Source: Mesorhizobium sp. CAU 1732
GTDB lineage: Bacteria > Pseudomonadota > Alphaproteobacteria > Rhizobiales > Rhizobiaceae
Direction: 5' to 3'
Assembly (NCBI RefSeq): GCF_039888675.1
Contig: NZ_JBDQQR010000004.1
Location: 62,001 to 126,000 of the forward strand
DNA: 64,000 nucleotides
Of this stretch, positions 18,124 to 26,959 are shown in pieces (the first letter of the stretch is position 1; the number at the start of each line of letters is the position of its first letter). The notes beneath the pieces were generated by a model. It did not search any database. It saw only the letters and a program-made list of their open reading frames with translations, and was not told the DNA's origin. The position numbers and the translations under genes are program-made.

Positions 18124-18990
18124 TTACGAGAGGCCGGTGACGCGGGCGCGCAGGAAATCGAGATCGCGCTTGGCGACGGCCCCGTAGTCGTAGCCGTCGA
18201 CATAGTCGCCATGTTGCGGTGGGTTGAGGCAGATCACCGGCGAGACACCGTCGGCGACTACCTGCCGGGTGATCTCGACCACCGGCCAGCTCGCCTCCTC
18301 AAGGGCAACGTTCCACGCCAGCGTGCGGCCGTCATCGCCGGCCCGCCCGCCCTTGGCGTGATAGTAGCGCATCAGCGGCTTCAAGCGGTTATAGACTTCG
18401 AGCGATGGAAAGACACCGTTTGCCCAATGATTCTGGACGTCCCAGGTCAGGCCGACGTCTTTGCGGTCAAGCCGATTGAAGAAGTCGTGGAATTCGTCCG
18501 GGTCGGCGAGGAAGCAACCCTTCGCCTCGTTCTCGATGGTTGGCTGGAACCCGGCGTCGGCGATGCGATCGACCGCCTCGCGATACACATCGATGACCCA
18601 TGGGTGACGATCGGAGATCGTCTCCATCGAACTGCGGCCGTCTTCGCGGCCACTCATCGACGCCGCCAGAACACGGATGATCTTCGGCTGGATGATGCGG
18701 GCCGCGGGAAGGATAGTCTGCAACTGCTCCAGATGGCGCTCGCGGAAATGCGCCTCGCCGTTTTCGATGTCATCGAGGAAGATGGCCGTCGAGAAGCAGT
18801 AGACCTTGAGCCCTGCCGCATCGATCTCGGCTTTCGCCTGCCGCGACTCCTCTTCGCTCAGGGCGAACAGCCGCTTTCCATAGATGGCGTCACGCAGGTC
18901 GAGCCATTCGATATTCCATTCGACATGCTTGCGCAGCGATGCCGTGAAGTCCTGATCGGCCATCGAACTCAGCATGGTTAGTTGCGACAT
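18124..18990 (-). CDS. Xylose-isomerase-like TIM-barrel protein, copy 2
   Basis: Paralogue of the protein at 8958-9830: 288 aa, same order of motifs ([44 protein letters not shown]). The metal residues E, D and H are all kept, so it should be active. It sits between the SsuC-type permease and the acyl-CoA ligase. Having one copy in each of two co-regulated operons suggests related substrates or two steps of one route rather than simple redundancy. Confidence 0.85.
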   Translation of the reverse strand: MSQLTMLSSMADQDFTASLRKHVEWNIEWLDLRDAIYGKRLFALSEEESRQAKAEIDAAGLKVYCFSTAIFLDDIENGEAHFRERHLEQLQTILPAARIIQPKIIRVLAASMSGREDGRSSMETISDRHPWVIDVYREAVDRIADAGFQPTIENEAKGCFLADPDEFHDFFNRLDRKDVGLTWDVQNHWANGVFPSLEVYNRLKPLMRYYHAKGGRAGDDGRTLAWNVALEEASWPVVEITRQVVADGVSPVICLNPPQHGDYVDGYDYGAVAKRDLDFLRARVTGLS

Positions 18991-19026
18991 CGGTTGTCTC
19001 CATTGACGGGCATTGATGAATGGGAG

Positions 19027-19869
19027 CTATTGGTTGGCGCGGTCGTTCCACTTGAGGAAGTGGCGTTCGAACAGGCTGACCACGCCGAAGAAGGCGGCCG
19101 AGAAGGTCGCCCCGACGATGATAGTCGCGTAGAGCAGGACGGAATCGTAGTTGTAGGTCGCCTCGATGATGAGCGCGCCTATGCCGCGCGTGCTGCCGAT
19201 CCATTCCGCCACGATTGAGCCGATCACCGCTGACGGCGCCGTGATCTTCAAGGCCGCGAAGAGGTACGGCATCGCGTTTTTTAGCCGCAGCTTGGTGAAC
19301 ACCTCCCGCTCGGAGGCCGAGAGGATACGCATCAGCTCGAGTTGCTGGCTGGATACCGCGCGCAGGCCGCGCGTCATGTTCACCAGCGTCGGAAAGAAGC
19401 ATATCAACGCGGCGATCGCGACCTTCGGCTCCATTCCATTCCCAAGGAGAAGCACGAGTATCGGTGCTTTGGCGACCGTCGGCACGGTGTTCATCATCAC
19501 GGCGAGCGGAAAGAAAGCCTCCTCGGCAGTCGGGCGATAGACGAAGGTCGTTGCAACCGCGACGGCGGCGAGATTGCCGATCACATAACCGGCCAGCGCC
19601 TGCAACGCGGTTGGAGCGAGGTTCTCCATGAACATCGGAAAACGGGACCAGAGCGTGGCAAAGACTGCGCTCGGAGCCGGCGCGATGAAGTTCGGCACCT
19701 CGAAATATCGTACTCCCGCCTCCCAGATCAGCACCAGCACAAGGATGGTGACGACGGGCAGGACACGGCGGCGCATGGTCAGGCGGCGTGCTCTCGCACG
19801 GAAAAGATCGGCCGCCTGATCGTCGGATTCGAAAGCGGCTTGCGAGGGGCTTTGGGCTATATCGCTCAT
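19027..19869 (-). CDS. SsuC/TauC-type ABC transporter permease
   Basis: Inner-membrane permease of 280 aa with a basic cytosolic N-terminus, about six helices and the EAA-type loop (KLRLKNAMPYLFAALKITAPSA... region). It belongs to the nitrate/sulfonate/taurine/thiamine-precursor group. The start overlaps the ATPase stop (TGATG). It pairs with the ATPase and NMT1-type binding protein immediately upstream. Confidence 0.9.
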   Translation of the reverse strand: MSDIAQSPSQAAFESDDQAADLFRARARRLTMRRRVLPVVTILVLVLIWEAGVRYFEVPNFIAPAPSAVFATLWSRFPMFMENLAPTALQALAGYVIGNLAAVAVATTFVYRPTAEEAFFPLAVMMNTVPTVAKAPILVLLLGNGMEPKVAIAALICFFPTLVNMTRGLRAVSSQQLELMRILSASEREVFTKLRLKNAMPYLFAALKITAPSAVIGSIVAEWIGSTRGIGALIIEATYNYDSVLLYATIIVGATFSAAFFGVVSLFERHFLKWNDRANQ

Positions 19870-20684
19870 CAGCAGGTTTCCAGCACCTTGCGCAGATAGG
19901 CTGCGTGCTTGACGAATTGCGGCGTTTCCTTCGACGCCGCGTTGCGGGGCTCGGGAAGGTCGAGCGTCACCCGCTCGCGCGTCCTGCCCGGCCTCGCGGT
20001 GAGCAGAAGAACCTCACGGCCGAGAAAGGTCGCTTCGTAGATCGAGTGTGTCACGAAGACGACGGTCATCCCGGTCTGCTCCCATATCCGCAGCAACTCC
20101 TCGTTCAGCCGGTCGCGTGTTATCTCGTCCAGCGCGCCGAACGGCTCATCCATCAACAGAAGTTTCGGATCGCCGACGAGCGCACGCGCGATCGAGACGC
20201 GCTGGCGCATGCCGCCCGAAAGCTCGTGCGGATAGGATCCTTCCCAGCCGGCGAGGCCAACCATTTCGAGCAGTTCGCGGGGCGACCTTCCGGGACGACG
20301 GGCACCACCTCCAACTTCCAGCGGCAGCGACACGTTTTCCAGCACGGTCCGCCAGGGCAGAAGCGCGGAATCCTGAAACACGAAGCCGATGTCCCGGCCC
20401 TGACGGGCGGCGGATGGCGGTGCGCCCAGAACTTTGACAGACCCCGTATTGGGCTCGATCAAATCCGCCATCACTCTTAGCAGGGTCGACTTTCCGCAAC
20501 CCGACGGACCGAGCAAGACCATGAAGCCGCCGTCTGCGATCTCGAGATTGATGTTGTCGAGGGCCGTCACCGTGCCGCGTTCCGTGGTGAAGCGGACGGA
20601 AACGCCGGCAATCTCGACTGCCTTGGCCGTCTCTGGTTGGGCGACGGGGCGAACGTCCTTTCTCGAAGCAGGCTGCATGGCCAT
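19869..20684 (-). CDS. SsuB/TauB-type ABC transporter ATP-binding protein
   Basis: A 271-aa ATPase with Walker A GPSGCGKST (about residues 58-66), [15 protein letters not shown], Walker B LLLMDEPFGALD and the switch histidine in VVFVTHS. The short form without an extra C-terminal domain fits the SsuB/TauB/ThiZ group. It follows the binding protein gene by one base. Energises the permease encoded just downstream. Confidence 0.92.
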   Translation of the reverse strand: MAMQPASRKDVRPVAQPETAKAVEIAGVSVRFTTERGTVTALDNINLEIADGGFMVLLGPSGCGKSTLLRVMADLIEPNTGSVKVLGAPPSAARQGRDIGFVFQDSALLPWRTVLENVSLPLEVGGGARRPGRSPRELLEMVGLAGWEGSYPHELSGGMRQRVSIARALVGDPKLLLMDEPFGALDEITRDRLNEELLRIWEQTGMTVVFVTHSIYEATFLGREVLLLTARPGRTRERVTLDLPEPRNAASKETPQFVKHAAYLRKVLETC

Positions 20685-20685
20685 T

Positions 20686-21714
20686 CTAGCCGAGCTTCGG
20701 ACGAGCGTCCGCGGTCGCGTCCAGCACCGATGTGGTGATGATGTCGTCCAGGGCCGGCGTACCGGCCGTGAATTGGCCCAGGGAATCGTAGAGATCGATC
20801 TGCGACTGCCAGACCTCGGGATCGAAAGTGCCCCAGCCGTGCTCGCGGGTCCTGGCGTCGAACATGTAGTCCATGAGAAGCGGCATCGCGAGGAGTTCGT
20901 CCTCCCGCACTCCGCGCGAGTTCATCTCCAGATAGGTCTCGATCGCCGCGTCGCGATGTTCGTAAACATAGGCCCAGCCGCGCGCGACGGCGCGTACGAA
21001 GCGTGCGACCGTCTCGGGCCGGCGCTCCAGCGTGTTCAGATTGACGTAGTTCACGGATGCGTAGAGCTGCACCCCGCTGTCCCACAGCCGCAGGCTTTCG
21101 ACGTCGCCGAGCTTGGAAATGGCCGTCGCCTGTGTGGCCCAGTTCGTGACCACGTCCACTTGACCGGTCATCAAGGGCGTCATGTCCGCGCCGATCGTGA
21201 CGATCTCGACCTGATCCTCGGGAATGTCGTTCACCTTGAGGAGCGCGGATACGAGGATACGGCCCGTCTGGTTGACGCCGATCTTCTTGCCGACCATATC
21301 CTGCGGCGTCTTCACCGGGTTCTCGGCGCGCGAATAGAAGGTGTAGGGGTGCTCCTGAAGCTGTGAAAGCACGGCTTTCACCGGAATCTTCTGCGAGACC
21401 GCCGTCATCAGATTGGGGCTGGACGAGACGATGCCCATATCCGCCTGGCCAGCCGCAACGATTGCTATGCCATCCATGCTGGGGCCTCCCGGCAGCGTGT
21501 TCACCACCAGGCGCTCCTCTTCGAAATAGCCCAGCTTTTCGGCCATCATCTGGCCCATCTGGTTGTTGTTCAGAAGGAACGAGAGCTGAAAGTTGACGGT
21601 TTCGGTGGCGTCCTGCGTGCGGCCACGCGTGGTGATCAGCGTCGGCGCGGCGAGGCCCGCGGCAGCAACAAGGCCCGCTTTCAGGACGGATCGACGTTCA
21701 AGAGTCAATGGCAT
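20686..21714 (-). CDS. NMT1/SsuA-type periplasmic substrate-binding protein
   Basis: A 342-aa binding protein. The N-terminus LERRSVLKAGLVAAAGLAAP looks like a twin-arginine-type signal. The mature part has the NMT1/SsuA pattern: FLLNNNQMG, LGYFEEERLVV, GQADMGIVSSS, VGKKIGVNQTG and VTNWATQATA. Relatives bind sulfonates, nitrate, thiamine pyrimidine precursors or riboflavin precursors; the aromatic acid ligase in the same operon makes an aromatic ligand another option. First gene of its operon, 52 bp after the O2 palindrome. Confidence 0.87.
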   Translation of the reverse strand: MPLTLERRSVLKAGLVAAAGLAAPTLITTRGRTQDATETVNFQLSFLLNNNQMGQMMAEKLGYFEEERLVVNTLPGGPSMDGIAIVAAGQADMGIVSSSPNLMTAVSQKIPVKAVLSQLQEHPYTFYSRAENPVKTPQDMVGKKIGVNQTGRILVSALLKVNDIPEDQVEIVTIGADMTPLMTGQVDVVTNWATQATAISKLGDVESLRLWDSGVQLYASVNYVNLNTLERRPETVARFVRAVARGWAYVYEHRDAAIETYLEMNSRGVREDELLAMPLLMDYMFDARTREHGWGTFDPEVWQSQIDLYDSLGQFTAGTPALDDIITTSVLDATADARPKLG

Positions 21715-21765
21715 GCCGTTCTCCCTTCAGCACCACTTTGATCGACCGCGCAGAATATGCGGTAT

Positions 21766-21777
21766 TTGGTATACCAA
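21766..21777. promoter_or_regulatory. GntR operator palindrome O2
   Basis: TTGGTATACCAA, a perfect 12-bp palindrome identical to the core of O1, 52 bp upstream of the NMT1-type binding protein gene. The position would overlap a promoter. Confidence 0.72.
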
Positions 21778-21789
21778 CACATACGGACG

Positions 21790-22380
21790 CGCTTCGTCAA
21801 GCGCTTGACGCAGGGTAATCGCCAAGCGGATAGTTAAAGCGGCTGTCTTGATCTTCCCAATGTGTCTCAGCAGGGCGTCATGCCTGGAGTGGAGGGCCAG
21901 GAAGCGAGTTTCAAGATGAGGTTGGTGCGAGTAAGATTTTCAACTTTCGGCTTCCCCGCAGAGCGTTGCTCCGCAAAAATGACGTCAGCGCCCATCTCGA
22001 TTTTGTTGCACAACGGTGATACACACGCCGCTTGAACCGCGGCCATGAGCTATTGATTTTGCAAGGTTTTTTCTGCGATCTGCCCCGTCCTCGCCTTGGC
22101 GCGGGTGCGGTTGTCGCTCATCGTGTCGGTGAGCCAGTTGACGAGCCCCGCGCCGGAATGATCGGCCATCACAAATGTTGCCCTCAATCTAGATTTCGAC
22201 CCTGACCAAGAAGCTTGGCACGGCCCTGTATGTAATCCAGTTCCTTCAAACAGTCGTCGGGCGCTACGAGCAGGTCGGTGCAGAACTACGGATTGCGACA
22301 GCCGCTTTCGGGATCCTAGGCAGCTAACAGCTACGACCGAATGGGGACGTGATTGTTGAATCGATCCCGACGCGCGGCTG
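21790..22380. other. Intergenic stretch with no convincing gene
   Basis: Between the O2 site and the IS5 remnant I find no gene I can support. A minus-strand frame (22050-22394) reads through but matches no family I know, with a 39-codon end starting MADHSGAGLVNW. The plus strand at about 22197-22325 has an open stretch (KKLGTALYVIQFLQTVVGRY) that could be the end of a lost gene. Probably decayed DNA from the insertion that left the transposase fragment. Confidence 0.35.
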
Positions 22381-22382
22381 GA

Positions 22383-22634
22383 GAGTCGGGTCAACCGTCG
22401 GGCTGTTACAACACGATATTCTACGTGCTGCGAGCCGGCTGCCTATGGCGGCAATTGCCGAGAGAGTTTCCAGTTGGAACGCAGTCTATTACTATTCCGA
22501 TCTGGTAACGCACCGGCGTCTGGGTTCGCCTGGGTCGAAAGCGTCACATTCTGGTCGACATACTGGGCCTGCCGCTCGCCAATCGCGTCGAGAGGCTGCC
22601 GATGTTTCGAATCGGCGCGCCGGAGCTCGACTGA
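22383..22634 (+). pseudogene. IS5-family transposase remnant
   Basis: In one frame from about 22383 the plus strand reads NTIFYVLRAGCLWRQLPREF, then a stop (TAA at 22506), then LGRKRHILVDILGLPLANRV, ending at TGA 22632-22634. Both pieces are typical of IS5-family transposases, the early 'YLLRTGCQWR-LP-FP' box and the 'GRKRHILVDTLGL' box. The part between them is missing, so an internal deletion has occurred. Terminal repeats were not found. Confidence 0.7.
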
Positions 22635-22744
22635 CCGCCGGACTGCAGACGATCTTTCCGCGATTACCACCGTCATCGCCGGTACCGGGTATGAGAGCGA
22701 GAAACTCGCCAGCGCCCTGCCAGAACAGTAAGGTTGGCGACCGC

Positions 22745-23563
22745 CTAGATTATTGCGCGCCTGATCCTCCCGGACACCCATTCCGAGACGACGACGGTCG
22801 CGAGGATCACTGCGAAGATCACCGTGATTTCCGACCATGCCAACCGCGCCAGTGACGATTCGAGCTGCACGCCGATGCCACCTGCGCCGACAAGCCCGAG
22901 GATGGTGGATTCGCGGATGTTGATGTCCCACCGGAAGACAGAGATGCCCGCAAAGGCCGGCATGATCTGCGGCACGATGGCGTAGTCCATCACCTGCATG
23001 CTCGACGCTCCCGTCGCGCGCACCGCTTCGACCTGGCTGTGATCCACCTCCTCGATCGCTTCATAGAGCAGCTTGCCGATGAAGCCGATGGAGCGCAACG
23101 CGATCGCTATAATGCCGGCCAGCAGTCCCGGTCCGATGATCGCGACCAGCAGCAGTGCCCAGATCAGCGAGTTGATAGAACGCGAGGCTACGATGACGAA
23201 CAGCGCCAGCGGACGCGCGATCGTGCGGCTCGGCGTAGTACTGCTTGCGGCGAGAAACGCCACAGGAACGGCAATCGCGATGCCGAGCAACGTGCCCAGC
23301 GTGGCGATGTTCAGCGTATCCCACAGCGGCGCCCACAGGCGGTCGAGATAGGACCAGCGTGGCGGCCAGGCGCGTGACAAAAGATCCGCCGCCTGCCGCG
23401 GCGCATCCTCTACGAAGACCCACACCGTGTTGCGGTTCATCACCTGCCAGCACAGGACCGTCGCGACGACCAGCACGAGCGATCCGCCCCAGATGGCCCA
23501 TTGCCGGCCGGTCGTCCTGCGCGTCCAGACCTGCCGGCCTTGATCGATCGTGGTGACCGGCAT
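22745..23563 (-). CDS. phnE: Phosphonate/phosphite-type ABC transporter permease PhnE, second copy
   Basis: PhnE-family permease of 272 aa from the ATG at 23563, which overlaps the stop of the first phnE (TGATG). The open frame further upstream is antisense-like sequence within the other permease gene. It has about six membrane helices, the pattern IRSIGFIGKLLYEAIEEVDH and RWDINIRESTILGLVGAGGIG. The last motif is the PhnE coupling region. Last gene of the phnDCEE operon. Confidence 0.9.
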   Translation of the reverse strand: MPVTTIDQGRQVWTRRTTGRQWAIWGGSLVLVVATVLCWQVMNRNTVWVFVEDAPRQAADLLSRAWPPRWSYLDRLWAPLWDTLNIATLGTLLGIAIAVPVAFLAASSTTPSRTIARPLALFVIVASRSINSLIWALLLVAIIGPGLLAGIIAIALRSIGFIGKLLYEAIEEVDHSQVEAVRATGASSMQVMDYAIVPQIMPAFAGISVFRWDINIRESTILGLVGAGGIGVQLESSLARLAWSEITVIFAVILATVVVSEWVSGRIRRAII

Positions 23564-24366
23564 CACTGCACCCATCTGCGAAGCTGGCTGGAGACGTATT
23601 CGGAGACCATCACGATCCCAATGATGAGGATCAGGATGGCGCCGGCCGTGTCGTATTCGTAGCGATCCATCGCCGTGTTGAGCGTCGCACCGATGCCGCC
23701 TGCCCCGACAATGCCGATCACCGCGCTCTCGCGAAAATTGATGTCGAGGCGGTAGACGCTGAGGCCGATGAGGCGGGGCATGATCTGCGGCTGGATGCCG
23801 TAGTTCAGCACCTGCCACCAGCCCGCACCCGTCGCCCGCACGGCTTCGGCCTGCGCGGGGTCGATATCTTCGATCTCTTCGGCCAGCAGCTTGGCCAGAA
23901 AGCCGATCGTCGCGAAGGCGAGTGTGAGGAACCCCGCGAACGGCCCGAAGCCGAACATCGCGACAAACAGGATCGCCACGATGATCTCCTGAAAGGAGCG
24001 CGACAACGCGATGATCGCACGGCAGACCGCATAGACCGGCACCGGCGCGATGTTGCGCGCCGCACCGATACCGATCGGGATCGAGATCAGCACACCCGCG
24101 ACCGTCGAGGTCAGCGACATCGTCAGGCTTTCCACCATGCCCTGCCAGATGTCGCGGCTGCGCGTGGTGAAGTCCGGGGTGAGAAAACCCTGGACGAAAC
24201 GCAAGCCGCGCTCCAACCCCTCATAGATGCGGACCCAGTTGACCTCGATGCTGGAGATCGCCAGCACGAGATAGACGAGGATCACGCCGTAGAGCGCATA
24301 ACGCAGCTTCGGGTCGGCGATAAGCAGTGGCGGGCGTCGCCAGCGCCGCGGAACGACGGCTGCCAT
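23563..24366 (-). CDS. phnE: Phosphonate/phosphite-type ABC transporter permease PhnE, first copy
   Basis: PhnE-family permease of 267 aa, homologous to its neighbour: FATIGFLAKLLAEEIEDIDPAQ and RLDINFRESAVIGIVGAGGIG. Two PhnE proteins in one operon probably form a heterodimeric channel, an arrangement seen in several rhizobial phn loci. The start overlaps the phnC stop (TGATG). Confidence 0.9.
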   Translation of the reverse strand: MAAVVPRRWRRPPLLIADPKLRYALYGVILVYLVLAISSIEVNWVRIYEGLERGLRFVQGFLTPDFTTRSRDIWQGMVESLTMSLTSTVAGVLISIPIGIGAARNIAPVPVYAVCRAIIALSRSFQEIIVAILFVAMFGFGPFAGFLTLAFATIGFLAKLLAEEIEDIDPAQAEAVRATGAGWWQVLNYGIQPQIMPRLIGLSVYRLDINFRESAVIGIVGAGGIGATLNTAMDRYEYDTAGAILILIIGIVMVSEYVSSQLRRWVQ

Positions 24367-25193
24367 CAGACCATGCCCGCCATGCGCTCGCGCGCCGACT
24401 CGAAAGCCGCCACCTGCTCGGGCTCGTCGTCGCTGGTGTTCGTTCCCGCCTTCCAGTCTTCCTCGCCGTAGATGCGTGTCAGTGCCGCATCGTCCAGCAA
24501 TCCGGGTTCCGCGTCGAACACGACTTCGCCGGCCCGCAAGCCGATGATGCGATCGACGAACATGCGAGCCAGCGCTACGTCATGGATGTTGATGATCGCG
24601 GGAAGGCCGCGCTCGCGGCAGATTTCTAGGATCAGCCGCATGATCTGGCGCGACGTCTTGGGGTCGAGCGAGGCGGTCGGCTCATCGACCAGCAGAAGCT
24701 CCGGGTCCTGTTCAAGAGCCCGCGCAATGCCGACTCGCTGGCGCTGCCCGCCCGACAGGGCGTCCGCCCGCTTGTCGGCATGATCACCCAGGCCGACCCG
24801 GTCGAGCAGCGAAAACGCCTTGTCGACATCGGCCTGCGGGAAACGCCGCAGGAAGGAGCGCCAGAACGGCACGTAGCCCAGCCTGCCCGACAGAACGTTC
24901 TCCATCACCGTCAGGCGCTCGACCAGCGCATATTCCTGGAAGATCATGCCAATGCGCCGTCTCGACCGGCGCAGTTCGCCGCCGCCGGCACTCGTCAGGT
25001 TGCGATCGTTCAGAACCACGCTGCCCGATGTCGGCTCGACCAGCCGGTTCACACAGCGGATCAGTGTCGATTTTCCCGCACCCGACGGCCCGATCAGGCC
25101 GACGACCTGGCCACCAGCCACTTCGAAGGACACGCTCTTCAAGGCGTGATCACCGGTCTTGTAGCGTTTCGCGAGCCTCTCGATCCGCAGCAT
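24366..25193 (-). CDS. phnC: Phosphonate/phosphite-type ABC transporter ATPase PhnC
   Basis: A 275-aa ATPase from the ATG at 25193 ([20 protein letters not shown]); the frame reaches 25259 but those codons are not typical. Walker [11 protein letters not shown]-loop [34 protein letters not shown] and Walker [13 protein letters not shown] are all present. The Q-loop region and the phrase NVLSGRLGY are characteristic of PhnC. Confidence 0.92.
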   Translation of the reverse strand: MLRIERLAKRYKTGDHALKSVSFEVAGGQVVGLIGPSGAGKSTLIRCVNRLVEPTSGSVVLNDRNLTSAGGGELRRSRRRIGMIFQEYALVERLTVMENVLSGRLGYVPFWRSFLRRFPQADVDKAFSLLDRVGLGDHADKRADALSGGQRQRVGIARALEQDPELLLVDEPTASLDPKTSRQIMRLILEICRERGLPAIINIHDVALARMFVDRIIGLRAGEVVFDAEPGLLDDAALTRIYGEEDWKAGTNTSDDEPEQVAAFESARERMAGMV

Positions 25194-25270
25194 CGCCAGC
25201 CCTTTCCCGAAAATAGTGTCGAGCGGCCCGGCGAAGCCGGACCGCCCGCAAAGTGTCACGTGATGAAATG

Positions 25271-26227
25271 CTACTGGCAGTCGTAGGAGACGCCCGTCGC
25301 TTCATCGATCTGGCGGATGACCGACCAATGATCCTTGAAGCTGATCGGGATGAACTTCTCCTGCGGCGGCTCCGAGGTCTGGAATTCCTCGAGCAGCTTC
25401 GAGCCTTCCCAGTCGAAGGAGAAGAATGCTTCCTGGATTTTGTCCTGGAGCTCGGGCGTCAGATTGTAGACGACGCCGTAACCGGTGGTTGGAAAGGTTT
25501 CCGACTTGTAGATCGAGACGAGCTGGTCGGCCTTCACGACATCGCGTGCTAGCATGCGATTCAGGACCGAATTGGCGATCGAGGCGGCGGGATAGTCCTT
25601 GTTGGCGACGCCGAGGATCGAATTGTCATGCTTGCCCGAGAACACCGGTTCGAAATCGGTGTTGGCGGCCATGTTGAACTCGGCCTGCAGGATCGCGGAC
25701 GGCGCCTTGAAGCCCGAATTGGACGTCTCCGACGTGAAGGCCAGCTTCTTGCCCTTGATGTCCTCGACCTTCTCGATGCCCGAACCCGGATAGGTGACGA
25801 TTTCCATCTCGTAGCCGAAAGCGTCGCCGTCGTTGGCGGCCATCATAGCGAAGGGACGGAACCCAGCGCAGGCAACCGCGAGCGGATTGCCGCCCGTGTT
25901 GAAGCCCGCGATGTGAAGACGTCCGGCGCGCATCGCCTCGATCTGCGCGGCGTTGGACTGCACGGGGAAGAACTGTACGCCCTTGCCTGTCACGTCCTTC
26001 AGGTGATCGAGAAAGCCCGCCCAGACTTCCGCATAAACCGCGGGATCCTCAACCGGCGTATAGGCGAAGACGAGCGTTTCCGGGTCGATCTGCTGTGCCG
26101 CATCGGTCGGGATGTCGGCGATCATGTCGCCATCGGCGTCCTGATAACGGCTGTCCAGTTTGAACTCGGCATAGGCCGGAAACACGAACGCTGCCGAAAG
26201 TGCCAGCGCGGCGATGATCTTTTTCAT
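25271..26227 (-). CDS. phnD: Phosphonate/phosphite-type periplasmic binding protein PhnD
   Basis: A 318-aa binding protein with a clear signal peptide ([20 protein letters not shown]). The mature sequence has [37 protein letters not shown], and [20 protein letters not shown], the PhnD ligand-pocket region. First gene of the operon. Family members bind phosphonates, phosphite or hypophosphite. No C-P lyase, phosphonatase or phosphite dehydrogenase gene is nearby in this window, so the actual phosphorus compound is open. Confidence 0.88.
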   Translation of the reverse strand: MKKIIAALALSAAFVFPAYAEFKLDSRYQDADGDMIADIPTDAAQQIDPETLVFAYTPVEDPAVYAEVWAGFLDHLKDVTGKGVQFFPVQSNAAQIEAMRAGRLHIAGFNTGGNPLAVACAGFRPFAMMAANDGDAFGYEMEIVTYPGSGIEKVEDIKGKKLAFTSETSNSGFKAPSAILQAEFNMAANTDFEPVFSGKHDNSILGVANKDYPAASIANSVLNRMLARDVVKADQLVSIYKSETFPTTGYGVVYNLTPELQDKIQEAFFSFDWEGSKLLEEFQTSEPPQEKFIPISFKDHWSVIRQIDEATGVSYDCQ

Positions 26228-26959
26228 GGTCGCTCCTGAGATATGAAATCCACAGGGCGCGCATAGCCGCCGCGCATATAGGTTTTATGACAAATGCGCT
26301 GCGCGGGGCTACTGAGCGTGATCCGACGCTGGCATTCCGAAGCGACCCGATTTGAAGCTCGATTTGGTGGCCCCCCCAGCGCACGGCAATGTTTGCCAAG
26401 GTCTTCAGGATCGTTACGAAATGGTATGGCAATTCCACGAGCAAAGTTGTTTTCCCGCAGATTTGCAGCAGTGCGGGGTGAGAACGAATGTCAGTTCCTC
26501 ATCCTTCAACGGCCGGTAGCCATGGGCGAAGCCGACACAGCCGTAGCTGGGGAAAGCGGGAATGCCGCATCTGGATGCTTGGCATGCCAATCAGGACCAG
26601 GCTCCTTCATCATACGGCAACTGTCCGCTCCGGACCTCTCCCGTACGGTTATTGCTATTTGACCGAACCCCAGCCACCTGTTGGCTGATTGTATGCTTGG
26701 TAGATGGCTGGATCGGACATTGGCGCTCTCCAGACTGGTTCTGTTGATATGTTCCGCGGGATGTGGGAGCGCGATGCGGCATCCAATCGTGAGATGCAGA
26801 ACCGATGGTAAACCGTCGGACCGAGGCGTCGCCGGCAAGCGCTGCGGCGAGGAAGCTGGCCTTGAGCTCGTTGTTCTTCCATATGGGCGCGTCGAGCGAA
26901 TCGGCAGCTTCGGCGAAGATATCAACTTCAAGACGTCTGCGTGGCAGGTCTAGTCACTC
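26228..26959. other. Non-coding or decayed stretch between phnD and the autotransporter
   Basis: I find no complete gene in these 730 bp. The first 60 bp presumably hold the phnD promoter. A 21-codon minus-strand frame at 26655-26720 starts MSDPAIYQAYN and ends GGWGSVK before a stop; the GGWGSVK phrase recalls the N-terminus of YdeP/FdhF-type oxidoreductases, so it may be a gene stub. The frame before it (to about 26940) is open but unrecognised. Confidence 0.35.

Noticed and set aside
22050..22394. 114-codon minus-strand frame in the 22-kb gap
   Set aside because: No recognisable family, poor start context, and it overlaps sequence next to the IS5 remnant on the other strand.
26655..26720. 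21-codon frame resembling the N-terminus of YdeP/FdhF oxidoreductases
   Set aside because: Only a GGWGSVK-type phrase supports it and no further part of such a protein follows in any frame. Too little to annotate as a pseudogene.
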